A stretch of 51,839 bases of DNA, taken from assembly GCA_023375785.1 (NCBI GenBank), contig SZWC01000831.1, forward strand, positions 167,366 to 219,204. Direction: 5' to 3'. Every line of letters begins with the position of its first letter. Positions within the stretch are counted from its first letter, which is position 1. Made by a program: the position numbers and the translations under genes. Origin of the DNA: Penium margaritaceum. Its lineage: Eukaryota > Streptophyta > Zygnematophyceae > Desmidiales > Peniaceae. Below the pieces are notes generated by a model, which saw only the letters and a list, made by a program, of their open reading frames with translations, was not told where the DNA came from and did not search any database. This document shows positions 1 to 9,760 of the stretch, piece after piece.

Positions 1-184
1 CCCCCCCCCCCCCCTCGTCCAGAATGCTCGATTGTATTGGCTTTGTTTAGCTGGTCAGTGTATCCAATTGAAGAGGAGGAGAAAAAAAGTAGTACACAAA
101 TGTTTCCGACTCGACAACCGTAGATGTACAATGATCAACGATAGGCGAAGCGGTTTCAGGACTTGCGATTTGTGTGAGTTGGGG

Positions 185-290
185 GGTTCGGTATTCCCCC
201 CAACGCTAGAAGGGAACCTGGTGGGCCTCGCGGTAGCGGGGCCCAGCAAGAGCACGGACAAGCCAAAAAAATAGAACCCACAACCCCGCG
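185..290 (+). repeat. Diverged ~100-bp repeat, copy 1
   Basis: It shares with the copy at 358-455 the words gggaacctg, a GC-rich hairpin, cagca, acaagc or gcaagc, and aacccac, in the same order and spacing. A 22-base hairpin lies at 223-244 with arms gggcctcgc and gcggggccc around loop ggta. Family unknown. Confidence 0.55.
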
Positions 291-357
291 TTAGATTCGG
301 GTATGGGTTTGATCGAGATTAAAAGGTTTGCGAGTCCTGAGAGTGGGTGAGATGAGA

Positions 358-455
358 ATCCTCCCCCATGATAGGAGGGAACCTGCTAGGCCCCGCTACC
401 GTGGGGCCCAGCAGGTGCCCGGGCAAGCAAACTAATAAAACCCACTACCCCAAAT
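358..455 (+). repeat. Diverged ~100-bp repeat, copy 2
   Basis: Direct-orientation partner of the repeat at 185-290. Its central hairpin (388-409) reads as the reverse complement of the hairpin in copy 1, with loop tacc instead of ggta, while the flanks stay in direct orientation. Family unknown. Confidence 0.55.
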
Positions 456-817
456 CTAACATCAGATCGGTTTTTCTAACAGCGAGTTCCTCTTTCCGAA
501 ACAGGCCAAATCCTTCATTACAGAAGTAGCACGTGGTAGGTTAAGGTACAAATGTACGTCGTTGTCAAGGAACTGAATTCACAGTTGAGAAAAAAGAAAC
601 CTTACTTTTCAACGAGTCTTTAAACTTTTGTTACAAATCTTCCAAGAACGTTCGTGTATGTGATCATAAAAAATACATTCTTGTATTTATGAACAGACAT
701 AGAAAAAAAATGGAGGTATAACTTCCACGAAGGTACCGTGAAACTTTGAACGACCTACATTTAACAGGTACACTACAAAAAGAGTGTATTTTTTAGGGAT
801 GATTAACCATAAATGAC

Positions 818-991
818 GCACGCGGATGAGACTACATGTACGCACTTGCTTGCTTGTTCTAACTTAACTCTTCCTTTTCAAGCATGTATGTACCATCTAT
901 CAACCTAACATAGTATCGTCTGTCCCGTTTTAACACACACCGTGTTCTCTCTCACACAGACAGTAGATAAGAAGGTTATCTCATTCCCTCA
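818..991 (+). repeat. 5' LTR of element A (possibly partial)
   Basis: About 85 percent identical by eye to 18731-18904, same orientation, ending ...cattccctca just before a tRNA-Met-type primer site. The homology starts at gcacg[c/t]ggatgagac. No clear TG terminus or polypurine tract defines the left edge, so the true LTR may be longer and truncated here. Confidence 0.65.
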
Positions 992-1003
992 TGGTATCAC
1001 AGT
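992..1003 (+). other. Primer binding site of element A
   Basis: Reads tggtatcacagt. Plant copia elements usually carry tggtatcagagc, complementary to the 3' end of initiator tRNA-Met. The first eight bases match, and the position directly after the LTR fits. Confidence 0.6.
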
Positions 1004-2270
1004 AGTTGAGAGACAACCATCCTTGTGCTCCACCATGAAAGGACGCAGCAACAGCAGCAAAGACCTCAGGGCTGGGCTGGGCTGGGCTGGGTGGGGTGTA
1101 CAGATCTTGGCAACGTGGAGGCCCTGAGCCAAGGGCACACATCACGTAGTCCTCGGACAGAGCCAAAGGCAGAATGCTGCCAAAATTTTTTGGCAGCTTC
1201 CCTCGTCGTGTCGGCCATCTTGGCGGCGACTTCTGGTGGTGAAGGCGTTTGAGGCCGCCACAACCGGAACAACATTGGACTGCTTCTGCAGTAGCCATAG
1301 CTGCAGTCTTCCCTTGCGGCAGCGGAAGGAGAAACCAAGACAAGAACCACTGTGTTCGAGTAGCAACAGCAGCGGCAGGAGCAGCAGCAGCATCAGTAGC
1401 AGCCACTACAGCTGTCGCATGCGTCAACACACAACAACTACATTAGTAGCAACAGCAGCGGCAGCTACAGTTGTAACATGTGGAAACAGCCACAAGTCAT
1501 AGCTGTTGTAGCTGCCATTGCGCACGGCAGCTGGGTGTGCGAATGCTGCATTGCCTACCACCTCCAACAGCACCAGCATGAGCAACTGAAGCTAGGCAGC
1601 AGCAGTAGCCGCAGCAGCGTATCTTTTGTACGAGTAGCCAAAGCAGCATCCGCTAACGAGCAACGCAAGCAACAGCGTCAGCAGCAGCAGGTCCACGAGA
1701 GCAGCAACAACGACGACAACTTGGACAATCTCAGTTGAGAACAACAAAGCTGGCGGGAAGCTCCTCGCAGCTTCCCATATCTCCTGCTCCTTTGTTCAAC
1801 GGGCTTGCTGACCGAAGAGCCTGTTGATCAGCGATCCCGTTGATTGACGAGCTCGTTGGAGCAGATTGAAGCTCACTCGCTTAAAGGAAAACAATTCCGT
1901 TGGCCAACCCCTCCTTGGCACACCAACACCCATCCTAGGTGAACCCAGATGCACTTTCACAAGGCCACGTTTCCTGTTCTTCTGCCAGTCCATTTCTTTT
2001 TGTTTCTTTTTTTTTTTTCACTTTTCCTTTTTCTTTTTTCTCCTTGTTCAAGATCCGGGCGTCGGGGGTTTGTCCTGGTACCACACGGAGACCAACCCTA
2101 GGAAACTGATTTCAGGTCTTGTCTTTGATTCTCTTTCACTCCCTTTCTTACTGTCAAGACCCTTGCGCGTGGGAGTTTGACCCCGTGCAATAAGAGACCA
2201 CCATCGTCATGACGTCGGTTGTTCCACTATCCGCGTCAATGTCCTCGGCAGTGGCTAAGCCCCACCCGGG
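1004..2270 (+). other. Leader of element A with CAG-rich low complexity
   Basis: Contains a ctggg tandem run near 1072-1095, then CAG/ACA-rich sequence at about 1370-1700. These give poly-Ser, Gln, Ala or Leu frames on both strands, a sign of low complexity rather than coding. A pyrimidine tract lies at 1996-2045. No gag domain or zinc knuckle was seen, though a degenerate gag in this space cannot be excluded. Confidence 0.5.
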
Positions 2271-2831
2271 GTGGCACTGGCTTCAGCCGTCATACTACCC
2301 TACCCTACCCTTCCTGGGCTGCCTTCTCCATTCTATACCCCTCCATTGTGGCTCCAGCAAGCAACTCCATCTTCCTCTTTTCCACCGACTCGTTCAGTTC
2401 ATGAGTTGTGGCATGGTCCGGTCTCCCCAGCCTCCACATTCCCTTCCTGTCCTTGGCCTCCGGATGTTTACTCCAGTGTGAGTTTGGATGTAGAGTCCCT
2501 AGGTCATTGTTCTTTTTTGGATGGAGCCCTTCGAGGCACATCGAGTGGTGGGACAGGGTCACCTGTGAAGTGGATTGAGCATTGGCAGTCGTTCACTGTG
2601 CTGCGTCTTTTTTATGTGACTTCTTGTCGTGCGGGACACCCTCTTGCACTGTTTTACAATGTCGTGCCGTGTCATGTGTCTGCTTCCTCTCGTGTGTCAA
2701 GTGGCTTTTGGATCATCGACCCTGGAGCCACTCATCACATGACGCCGTCTCGTACCGCATTTGTCATGTTAGGGCCTGTTGGTGATGTACACTTTGTTTG
2801 CTCTGGCTCTTGCCAGATGTTGCCAGCTTAA
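2271..2831 (+). pseudogene. Element A: region ending in copia protease
   Basis: The last third holds a retropepsin-like active-site segment, WIIDPGATHHMTPSRTAF, at about 2707-2765. The copia aspartic protease consensus is D-[ST]-G-A followed by H-[HM]-[MT]. Here the Ser/Thr is Pro, and in this family that residue matters for catalysis. The upstream ~140 residues are Pro- and Ser-rich and unlike a gag. The frame ends in a stop at 2829-2831, and protease-like sequence resumes at 2844 after a small gap. Confidence 0.7.
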
Positions 2832-2843
2832 GGCATTGGTGTT

Positions 2844-3270
2844 ATGCATTTTGTTGGTCCGTTGGGTGATGTCTTCTTGCCTGATGTCCTCTTTTTCCCA
2901 GCGCTTGAGGTCAGCCTGCTGTCTTTCACTGCCTTGGATGATCAGGGCATGGACTTTGTTTCATTTCCTTGCATCAGTACTGTGTCGCTACAATTTTCTG
3001 GCCATCTTGTTCTTTGTGGTCTTCGTTACGGCAAGTTTTATCGTGTGCCTTTGTTTTCACCATCGTCTGCCGCCACTGCCACAACTTGTGTGCATGTTGC
3101 TCCCTCTCTTTCCGCTGTGCACACACATTTGCTCCATTGTCACCTGTGCCACGTGCAAACAGTCGCCATCCAAAGTCTCTTGCGACATCAGCCTGTAGTT
3201 GGTCTATGTCTTGTACTACTGATTGCCTTGATTTCAGACAAATTAAGTTGCATTACTTTTCCTTTCCTTT
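2844..3270 (+). pseudogene. Element A: protease end and gag-pre-integrase
   Basis: The translation includes VFLPDVLFFPALEVSLLS followed by ALDDQG, matching the copia segment (LPDVLYVPxLxxNLLSVSxL) between protease and integrase. Near 3130-3165 a His/Cys cluster (LLHCHLCHVQT) stands where the H-x3-H...C-x2-C zinc-binding part of gag-pre-integrase is expected. The frame changes before the integrase core, so this is broken. Confidence 0.65.
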
Positions 3271-3272
3271 GT

Positions 3273-3990
3273 CTGACTCTTGCACGCTGCACCCCCTTGC
3301 CCTTGTCCATGCGGACGTCATGGGCCCGTTCCCTGATGAATTCTTGGGAGGTGTTGGTTTGTATGTCTTGTGTCTTCCGGATGATTTCTATCACTTTGCC
3401 CTTTGCCAGAAAAGCAATATTGGGCTCACGATCGATTCTTGGCTTGTCCAGGCTGAGCGTTATTGCAAGCGTAAGCTGGTAGCATTCTGCTCCAATCGTG
3501 GTGTGGATATCATGGGTCCCACAGCCCGCTTCCTCTAGTCTCAAGGAGTGCATATGGAGCTCTCTGCTCCATACACACCACGACATGATGGAGTGTCAGA
3601 ATGCTAGAACCGCAGTCTTGCTGATGATATCTGCACCCTCCTTGTTGAGTCTGGGCTCCCTCCGTTGTTTGTCTTTGAGGCCATGTCCTACATGACGTGG
3701 GCTTGGAACCATGTTCTCCACGGTCCGCTACCTCGTCATGTCACGCCCTTCGAGCGATGGTATGGTGGTCGTGCTCACATTCTCCTTGCTTGTGCTTGGT
3801 GTAGCATCGCCAGTGTTTGGCTTCCTGAGGACCAATGCAATGGCAAGCTATCTCCTGAAGGTCGCCTTTGCCCTTTCCTTGGTGTTTCCTCTCAATCCAA
3901 GGCCTGGCACTTTTGGGACCTCGAGCGTGTTCGGATGGTTGAGTCTTGTGATGCTCTCTTCTTTGATAGCACATTATCTCACAACATCTC
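3273..3990 (+). pseudogene. Element A: integrase core and C-terminal part
   Basis: LVHADVMGPFPDEFLGG at about 3301-3355 matches the start of the copia integrase catalytic core (first Asp in HADV). Positions 3420-3540 hold a degraded middle core. After frame changes, TPFERWYGGRAH (about 3746-3781) and FLGVSSQSKAWHFWDLER (about 3875-3928) match the C-terminal copia integrase segments (TPxExWxGxxP and FLGYSxxSKGYRxWD). Together these identify a Ty1/copia integrase with at least two frameshifts and an internal stop. Confidence 0.75.
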
Positions 3991-4099
3991 TCATTCTATC
4001 TCGTCACTCGCGCCCTTCTCTTGTCCAGTGGGAGGTGCCGTCTATGGAGTGCCTTTTGATAGTGGATGTGCTCCATCTCCCCCGTCGATGCCGTCATCT

Positions 4100-4429
4100 A
4101 CATCATCTCTTGTCACGTTTACGTCATTGCCGGTGTCCTCTCGTGTCACGGCTGTGTCATCGCCTGTGTCCTCTCCTGTGGAGTCTGCATGGTTGCCTGC
4201 ATCCGCTCCTGTCATGTCTGCGTTGTCACCTACGTCTTCTCCTGTTGTGTCTATGCCATCGCCTGCAGCCTCTCCTCTCGTGTCTATGTCCTTGCTTGCA
4301 TCTTCTCTTGTCACATCTGCGTCATTCTTTGTGTCCTCTCATATTGCATCTGTGTCGTCGCCTACGTCCTCTCTTGTCACACATGTGTTGACACCTACAT
4401 CATCTCCTACCACATCTGCATCATTTCTT
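4100..4429 (+). repeat. 33-bp minisatellite encoding an 11-residue Ser/Val/Pro repeat
   Basis: Ten consecutive units of exactly 33 bp, each encoding 11 residues of the pattern [TVA]SS[PLR]V.[ST]x.[SL]P, lie in the linker between integrase and RT of element A. The period is kept in frame across all ten units. Copia elements often carry a variable low-complexity linker at this point. The perfect period shows tandem duplication while the frame was still open. Confidence 0.85.
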
Positions 4430-4547
4430 GAATCACTGGTTGTGGTTCCATCCACATCGGACCCAATCGCACCCTCCCAGCCTCCCATCTCATCGCTGTT
4501 TGTTCGTGCGCCAGGTGGTCGTCTGAGACCATTGCAGTTTGTACCTC

Positions 4548-4552
4548 ACTCT
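4548..4552 (+). repeat. Target site duplication of element B, left copy
   Basis: Reads actct, immediately left of the TG terminus of the B 5' LTR. The right partner at 16452-16456 reads actat (four of five bases match). Five-bp duplications are usual for copia. Confidence 0.6.
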
Positions 4553-5129
4553 TGTTAGTTCTCTTGTACATATGTTTCTTTGTGGTTGTGAGTGCGCAGG
4601 GCACGGTGGTCCAAGAAGTGGAGGCAACACATCGTGAGCGGACATCATCCTGTTGTATCATCTTGGTGTCCCGAGATTAGTGCTCTTCAGTGCTCGCCTC
4701 CACCTTGGCAGCGTAGCCTATAGTCCCTCTCCTTTTACTATTGACTTGGAGGAATTTGCTGTGGCAGAAATGCCGTCACATGCTTGGAAGACCCAGAATA
4801 GTCTGTTTGTCTGATATTGGTTAGGACAATTCTAGGTATGCTAACTGGTATGCCCGTTTATGTGCCTCGGGGTTATCTAAGTGCGGAACCCCATGTTTGA
4901 GGGGCGTGCAAGGGCTTTGCCCTTGCACCTCCCTGTTTGCCAGCGAGCGAAGCTCGCCGGCCACGAGGTGAGGATCGACTAGCAATTCTCACCCATAAGA
5001 GGGTTGTGACCTCTTACTCCTAAACGTAACCTAGGTTCTATGTTGTTGGACCGTTTTTTACTCTACCTGGCACCAGAGTCAACCATTTGAGGTAAGAGAA
5101 GTTGAAAATTGGTCGTAGGAGTGTTCTCA
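4553..5129 (+). repeat. 5' LTR of element B
   Basis: Begins TGTTAGTTCTCTTGTACAT, aligns over its whole length with 15882-16451, and ends ...gtgttctca. It contains a GC-rich hairpin of the gcgagcgaagctcgc type (about 4933-4947) and a hairpin-forming gtgagga...tctcacc segment near 4968-4993. The full-length match to the 3' copy is the main evidence. Confidence 0.85.
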
Positions 5130-5141
5130 TGGTATCAGAGC
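5130..5141 (+). other. Primer binding site of element B
   Basis: Reads tggtatcagagc, the standard plant Ty1/copia primer site complementary to the 3' end of initiator tRNA-Met. It directly follows the LTR with no spacer. Confidence 0.9.
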
Positions 5142-5605
5142 AGGCTCGCAGGCCTGAAACGGGCGCAAGAGAGGGGCAGCAAGCAAAACGAGGGGCGGCC
5201 AGGTTAGGAGATGTGGCCGCCCACGTGCGTTGGAGCTGCAGGCAGCTCCGTGGCCATGGTAGGGGCGTCGAACACTCCCAGAAGGAGCTGCACAAGCCAC
5301 GCCATAGGCGCTGAGGGGGCGGAGCCACCCTCCGCCCGCGTGGTGGACACGAGGCGGCGGAGCCAACCCACGAGGTACCCCAAGGTTCCCCTTACAGTGG
5401 GGGACCGCTCAGGTGGAATAGAGAACAGGCTGGGAAGGCTTTGGGGATAGATTGCAGGTACCCCAACAGATCCTAAGGTGTTTTTCCAGAGCTTAGGGAT
5501 CTCATCCAAAAACTGGGCCAAAAGTGGGCTGGACGAATTGCTGCAAAAATTATCTTGAACGACAAGGACATTTCCTAGTCAAGTCCGGCCTCCCGAGCAG
5601 TGAGA
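5142..5605 (+). other. Leader of element B
   Basis: GC-rich untranslated leader between primer site and gag. Short frames on both strands look unrelated to any domain. Confidence 0.5.
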
Positions 5606-6518
5606 ATGTCTAACGCCGGGGGCAGCATAGGTGAGGGGAGGTTTGATGGTACTCAAAGTGGTGACGACGGTGATCCATCAGCCGTGAATCTCATGGCCAT
5701 TGCTGTAGCACAACTGGGGTTAGGATCCAAGGATTTGTCACCGCCGCAGCTAGGAACCAGGGACTTTCTAGCCTTGAAGGACCTGTTCCTGAATTGGTCC
5801 GCTGAGCACGGCTTGGAGAGCTACTACCCTTAGCCGGCTCCAAACACTACTGATGCGCAAGTCCTCCTTCGCGCATTCAATGCACTAAATCGCGCTCTCC
5901 CTGACTCGCAGTCATACGCCTTGCGGGAGTACCATTTTGGGGGAAAAGGAGAGGACCCGGTCGACTCCCGTACGGGAGATCTTTGGGCACATGAGGCCTG
6001 GAGGCACCTTACGACTCGCCAGGAAAAACAGGGCATGACGCTTGCTGTGACTCTGCGAGACAAATTACGCAACCTGTTCCCCAAACCTGGAGTACTGGGA
6101 TGATACTATGGATATCCAGCGACATCTACTTGGACTCAGCGCAGCATGCTCTATCTTGGAGTTGCTGGATGTCATAAATCTGCAGCTGGGTGAACAGAAT
6201 AGAGACTTCCTTCGGGACATCTTCCGCCGTCACCCTGTGGCAGAGATCAAGGGCATCGACCTGTCCGTCATCTTCGTTCAACTCTGTAACTACGAAGGCA
6301 TTCTCAAAGGGGAAGCCCGCAATACCGTGGGTTTCCCAACAACCTACGTGCATCAAGACACCTCAGTTGGCTCAGGACCGTCCACCCATTCATCTCACAC
6401 ACAGACTGGGGCCAGCGGTACGGGAGGGAAGGGCACCTCAGGGAGTGGTGGTGGCGGCCGAGGACATGGATGTAGTAAGCAGAGGTGTAGCTTTTGCAAC
6501 CAGACAGGGCACTTCTAG
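5606..6518 (+). pseudogene. Element B: gag with zinc knuckle
   Basis: The ATG at 5606 opens a Gly/Asp-rich N-terminus as in copia gag. A TAG at 5831 interrupts the frame, which continues across the stop to about 6100 (ALREYHFGGKGEDPVDS...). After a shift it resumes at 6108 (ELLDVINLQLGEQNRDFL). The C-terminal end has CSFCNQTGHF, then TAG where the fourth-ligand segment RCC would follow: a CCHC knuckle (C-x2-C-x4-H-x4-C) broken by a stop at 6516-6518, most simply TGG to TAG. A Gly-rich stretch (GTGGKGTSGSGGGGRG) precedes the knuckle. In the intact family this protein would form the virus-like particle and bind RNA. Confidence 0.75.
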
Positions 6519-7030
6519 CGTTGTTGTCCCACAGTGCATCGCCAGATGATAGACAGGCAGCAGCAGCAGTAGCGACTGCAGCAGCACCAGTGGCAGCCGC
6601 CACAACAGGAGCATCAGCATCGTCAGTGGCCAGAGCAAAAGCAGCAGCAGCAGCGCCAGTGGCCCCAGCAGCAGCTGCAGCCACATTATCCTGCTGCTAG
6701 GTGGAGAGGGTCGTAGAGTGCGGGACCAGGTGTCCTAGCACCAAACGTGGTTGCTTTTGGTGCGGCAACATTTGGACAGCCGATGCAACAGATCTTTTCC
6801 TTGCCATCTGCAACCGTACCACTCACCTACTACGTGCCGCCCTTCTCGAGCACCCCCGTGCCCGTACCAGGATGGGCCATGCGCGTGTACACAGAGACGT
6901 CTCAGGAAAAGCAGCCTAGTGCTCCACCACCCGGGCCTAGCTGGACAGCTCTGCAAGAGCCTCAGCTCCCTAAGATAGATGCCATAGCTCCATCACACAT
7001 CACACCACAGCAATGCAATTCAGCGGCTAG
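6519..7030 (+). pseudogene. Element B: Gln/Pro-rich gag-protease linker
   Basis: In the gag frame, the sequence after the knuckle stop is Gln-rich (cagcag runs at 6560-6690), then Pro/Ser/Thr-rich. Ala-rich readings of the same stretch are out-of-frame translations of the CAG runs. No domain is recognised. It joins the zinc knuckle to the protease. Confidence 0.5.
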
Positions 7031-7061
7031 GTCACCCGCATGTCACCATGGGCCATGCCCT

Positions 7062-7681
7062 ATCCATGCATGAGTGGTTGTTTGACACAGTTATGTCACA
7101 TCATGTCTCCGCATTGTGAAATGTTTGTCACACTACGTGCAGCACATGGTGTGGATGGTGTGAGAACTGGATCAGGGGAAATCCTACATGTTGAGGGTGT
7201 GGGCACAGTTGCCCTGCAAGCTCCAAGGGGAGTGTTGTGGTTGACTTGTGTGCTGCATGTCCCACAGTTGAAAGTCAATCTCTCGTCTGGTGGCTTGTTG
7301 GACAAACAAGCCAACATGTCCACCTTGACGGAAAAGCAACGATGCATGCTCTATGGTCCTACTGGTGAGTTGTTGGCGGATAAGTCCCTCTACATTGACA
7401 TGTTGTACCGGCTGACCCTCTTTCCCCTTGTTCAAACGCACTCAGACCGACCACAGGTTCACATTGTGACGAGCACTGACACAAAGCACACTGAACTCAT
7501 CCACTGCAGACTGGTGCACATCCATACTGACACTGTCACGGACATGTTGAAGCATGCATCTGCGCATGGCATTCACCACACCCAGTATGCCCATGGTCTC
7601 AAGGAGGGTGCATGTCTAGAGTGTTATGAAGGTAAAGCTCATAGGCAAGCATTCTCCAAGCCCTCCATACACAGTACATCG
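7062..7681 (+). pseudogene. Element B: protease and gag-pre-integrase, cut by element C
   Basis: At about 7071-7105 the reading WLFDTVMSHHVS matches the copia protease active-site segment, with the D-T-G-A turn changed to D-T-V-M. Further on come VLHVPQLKVNLSSGGLL (protease C-terminal part) and, at 7550-7681, a gag-pre-integrase segment with HASAHGIHH and CLEC as zinc ligands. The frame is open at 7681, where element C begins, and continues at 13266 after C and the duplicated cataa. Confidence 0.75.
7677..7681 (+). repeat. Target site duplication of element C, left copy
   Basis: Reads catcg. The right partner at 13261-13265 reads cataa (three of five identical). The identity is weak on its own, but the host frame of element B is restored exactly when C plus these five bases is skipped, which supports the boundaries. 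Confidence 0.55.
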
Positions 7682-8327
7682 TGTTGACATGGTGTGCCCC
7701 TTGCCTTGAGTGCCGTTGATTGTAATACCTGGTTCGACCACTGATGAGTGGTTGAAGACCTGATATGACTTTAGATTTGGATTCCTTTAAATGTTCCATG
7801 CAAGACTAAGCTTTGAATCACTCAATTTGAGTGAGTATTCAGAAAGTTAGCCTAGCCCAAAGTTTGGGTGTTGGGCTGGTGGAATCTGGAACCCACCGTG
7901 GGTGGCAGGATAATCCACCGCTTGTGATCCGAGTTCGTCACCAACAAGCTCCAAATGCACCAGGGCCATGAATGAAGCAATCAAATGAAACTCCTTGACC
8001 AGGGTGAAATTCTCCTTGACTTTTGGGCAAGGAAAGGCGCTCCGACGGGTCATTGTCAAAGCGCCTCCCGTTGCCAGGCGTGCAAGGCAAGGTGGACGGC
8101 TCCACCAAGGATTGCTTCGACAGGCGTAGCAAGGACTCTGCTGCTCCGATTTTGAATCTTAGATCACAGGATAATGGGTACCTGGACGTGACATGTTCTG
8201 TCCACTCCAATCCGTGGTCCTTGTACACCAGACTCTTCACCATTGGTGTCCATTGGCAAAATTGGTAGCGTGCATCCGTGAGAGCTAGGTATCCTTAAGG
8301 GTACCTCTACACCCACTAGTGCCAACA
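7682..8327 (+). repeat. 5' LTR of element C
   Basis: 646 bp, TG...CA bounded, aligns with the 716-bp 3' LTR. The difference is mostly extra sequence in the 3' copy around 13010-13125. Confidence 0.9.
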
Positions 8328-8331
8328 AAGA

Positions 8332-8349
8332 GTTATGAACCCACATGCC
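8332..8349 (+). other. Candidate half-tRNA primer binding site of element C
   Basis: Four bases after the LTR the sequence reads gttatgaacccac. It is not the usual tggtatcagagc. It is nearly complementary to the anticodon loop and stem of plant initiator tRNA-Met (complement gttatgggcccac). Drosophila copia and yeast Ty5 prime from the anticodon region of tRNA-iMet in this way. Assignment rests on sequence similarity and position only. Confidence 0.55.
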
Positions 8350-8396
8350 TAAAAGGACCCTAGCTCTCTTTCACGCTACCGCCGAAACCACGGCAA

Positions 8397-9190
8397 TGAC
8401 CGAGCAAGAGAGCATCGGTGCCGTCTCAAAGTTTGATGGAACTGCCTTCCCTTGTGGAGGTGGAAGTTTGAGGTCTACCTCGATGACAAGGGCCTACTTG
8501 AGCTGGTCAACGGTGAAGAAACTGTCCCTCTGGATACCGCGAAGTCAGAGGAAGTGGACAAGTACAAGAAGTGCAACAAGAAGGCACTTGCCTTGTTGGT
8601 GTTAGCACTAGCTCCAACTCAACATTCACTCATTCAAGGATACACGCAGGGTGCGGAGGATTGGAAGAAAATCTGCACCATCTACCTTTCCACCAACCTT
8701 GCTCACCAGCTCTCAGTTTTCAAGAAGGTTGTCACTCTCCGAGTCAACGAAGGCGACGGCATCATGGAGATCCTGCAGTAGATTGAGCCCCTTATTGCCA
8801 AGTGCGTAGCCACCAGATTGAAGGTTGACCCTCAGCTGCAAGCCATGATCCTCCTCCTGGCCTTGCCGAACAATTGGAGTCCCATGATCACCATTGTTGG
8901 CGGATGGTCCGCCAATGAGATAAAGCACCCAATAGTGGCTGAGTATGTTTGTAATGAAATGGATACGGCGTGGTGAGAGAGAGAGTGGGGCGACATCAAG
9001 TTCCGCCTATGCCGTCGGTCCTCAAGGTGGAGGGGGAGGCAAGAAGGGGAAGGGTGCCAAGCAGGGCACCAAGAAAGGTAACAAAAAAGGGGAGTGCTAT
9101 GCCTGTGGCAAAGAAGGCCACTATGCACGCAACTGTTCCAACAGGAAGTCGGACCAGCCGGGGAAGGCTGGAAAGAAGGACGACCACGCA
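8397..9190 (+). pseudogene. Element C: gag (UBN2-type) with intact CCHC knuckle
   Basis: The ATG at 8397 gives MTEQESIGAVSKFDGTAF. A frame change near 8450 leads into MWRWKFEVYLDDKGLLELV, the KFDGxNFxxWxxxMxxxL start of the plant copia gag domain. The frame runs to a TAG at about 8779-8781, which falls in otherwise continuous gag sequence (IMEILQ-stop-IEPLIAKC). After another stop near 8975, a Lys/Gly-rich tail ends in CYACGKEGHYARNC (about 9097-9140), a perfect C-x2-C-x4-H-x4-C RNA-binding knuckle. At least two stops and one frameshift prevent a full product. Earlier in-frame ATGs (8345, PBS-overlapping) are possible. Confidence 0.8.
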
Positions 9191-9512
9191 ATGATTGCGC
9201 AAGAGTCCGCTGACTTGACAGATCCGGGAGTCACCGTGATTGACTTTGGATCGAGCCGATGTACGCAATGCAAGCGGGCGGCATTCGTCAACAGAGTTGG
9301 CTGCTGGTGAATGCAACGTTCCCATCAAGGTGGATGTTGACGAGGAGGCTGTCATGAGCACAATTCATGACGTACTCCACCTGCCTAACTTAGGGGGAAA
9401 TCTGGTGTCAGTGAGCCGCCTTACCGACAAGGGGCTCGAGGTGCTCTTCAACAAGAAGGAGGCCATCATCCAAAAGGAGGGGGACGGCGAGTTGATTGTA
9501 CGGGGAAAGTGA
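9191..9512 (+). pseudogene. Element C: protease
   Basis: VTVIDFGSSRC at about 9231-9263 sits where the retropepsin segment (W-V-[IL]-D-[ST]-G-A-S) is expected, with D-F-G-S instead of D-S-G-A. After a frame change near 9250, the sequence continues IHDVLHLPNLGGNLVSVSRL (9361-9420), the conserved C-terminal copia protease segment, ending at TGA 9510-9512. The changed active-site residue and the shift indicate an inactive protease. Confidence 0.7.
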
Positions 9513-9760
9513 GAGGACAGCTTGTACCTGCTTTGTACAAAGATCCTTGGCCAGGTGGGGTCCAACGTCGCCCACCTTGCGAAAAAGGATGATGGGTGCC
9601 TGGACCTATGGCACAGCCGCTTGTGTCACATTGCTCCCTCAACTGTGAGGGATATGGAAAGAAGGAAGTGGTGCGGGGTCTTGAGGTCAAGAGCCTTGAT
9701 GCAGCCAAGAATGCCGTGTGTGAGCCATGAATGGTTGGCAAGATGACGCGACAACCGCTT
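9513..9760 (+). pseudogene. Element C: gag-pre-integrase
   Basis: LDLWHSRLCHIAPSTVRDM at about 9601-9657 is the H-x3-H part of the gag-pre-integrase zinc domain (LWHxRLGHxS). The downstream Cys pair is in another frame around 9690-9725, so a shift lies between them. Confidence 0.7.

Larger units (their letters stand above)
1..817. other. Non-coding left flank
   Basis: The window opens with a 14-base C run, probably a sequencing or assembly edge or a polypurine tract on the other strand. Short frames here resemble no known protein. The only structure I see is a pair of diverged ~100-bp repeats (listed separately). The stretch 460-817 is AT-rich and I see nothing in it. Confidence 0.5.

Noticed and set aside
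1-14. C-run at the window start as a telomere-like or biological feature
   Set aside because: A bare homopolymer at a sequence edge is most easily a library or assembly artefact, or the complement of a polypurine tract cut by the window.
981-1430. Minus-strand frame with Ala/Leu/Pro runs (also 1066-1393)
   Set aside because: These are translations of CAG/CTG low-complexity sequence and contain no domain; all frames are open here for compositional reasons.
2844-3482. Cys/Leu-rich 212-residue frame resembling a membrane protein
   Set aside because: Only the beginning matches copia pol. The hydrophobic remainder arises from reading T-rich integrase sequence in the wrong frame.
6304-6700. Ala-rich and Leu-rich frames on both strands
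   Set aside because: Out-of-frame readings of the Gln-rich CAG tract in the gag of element B.
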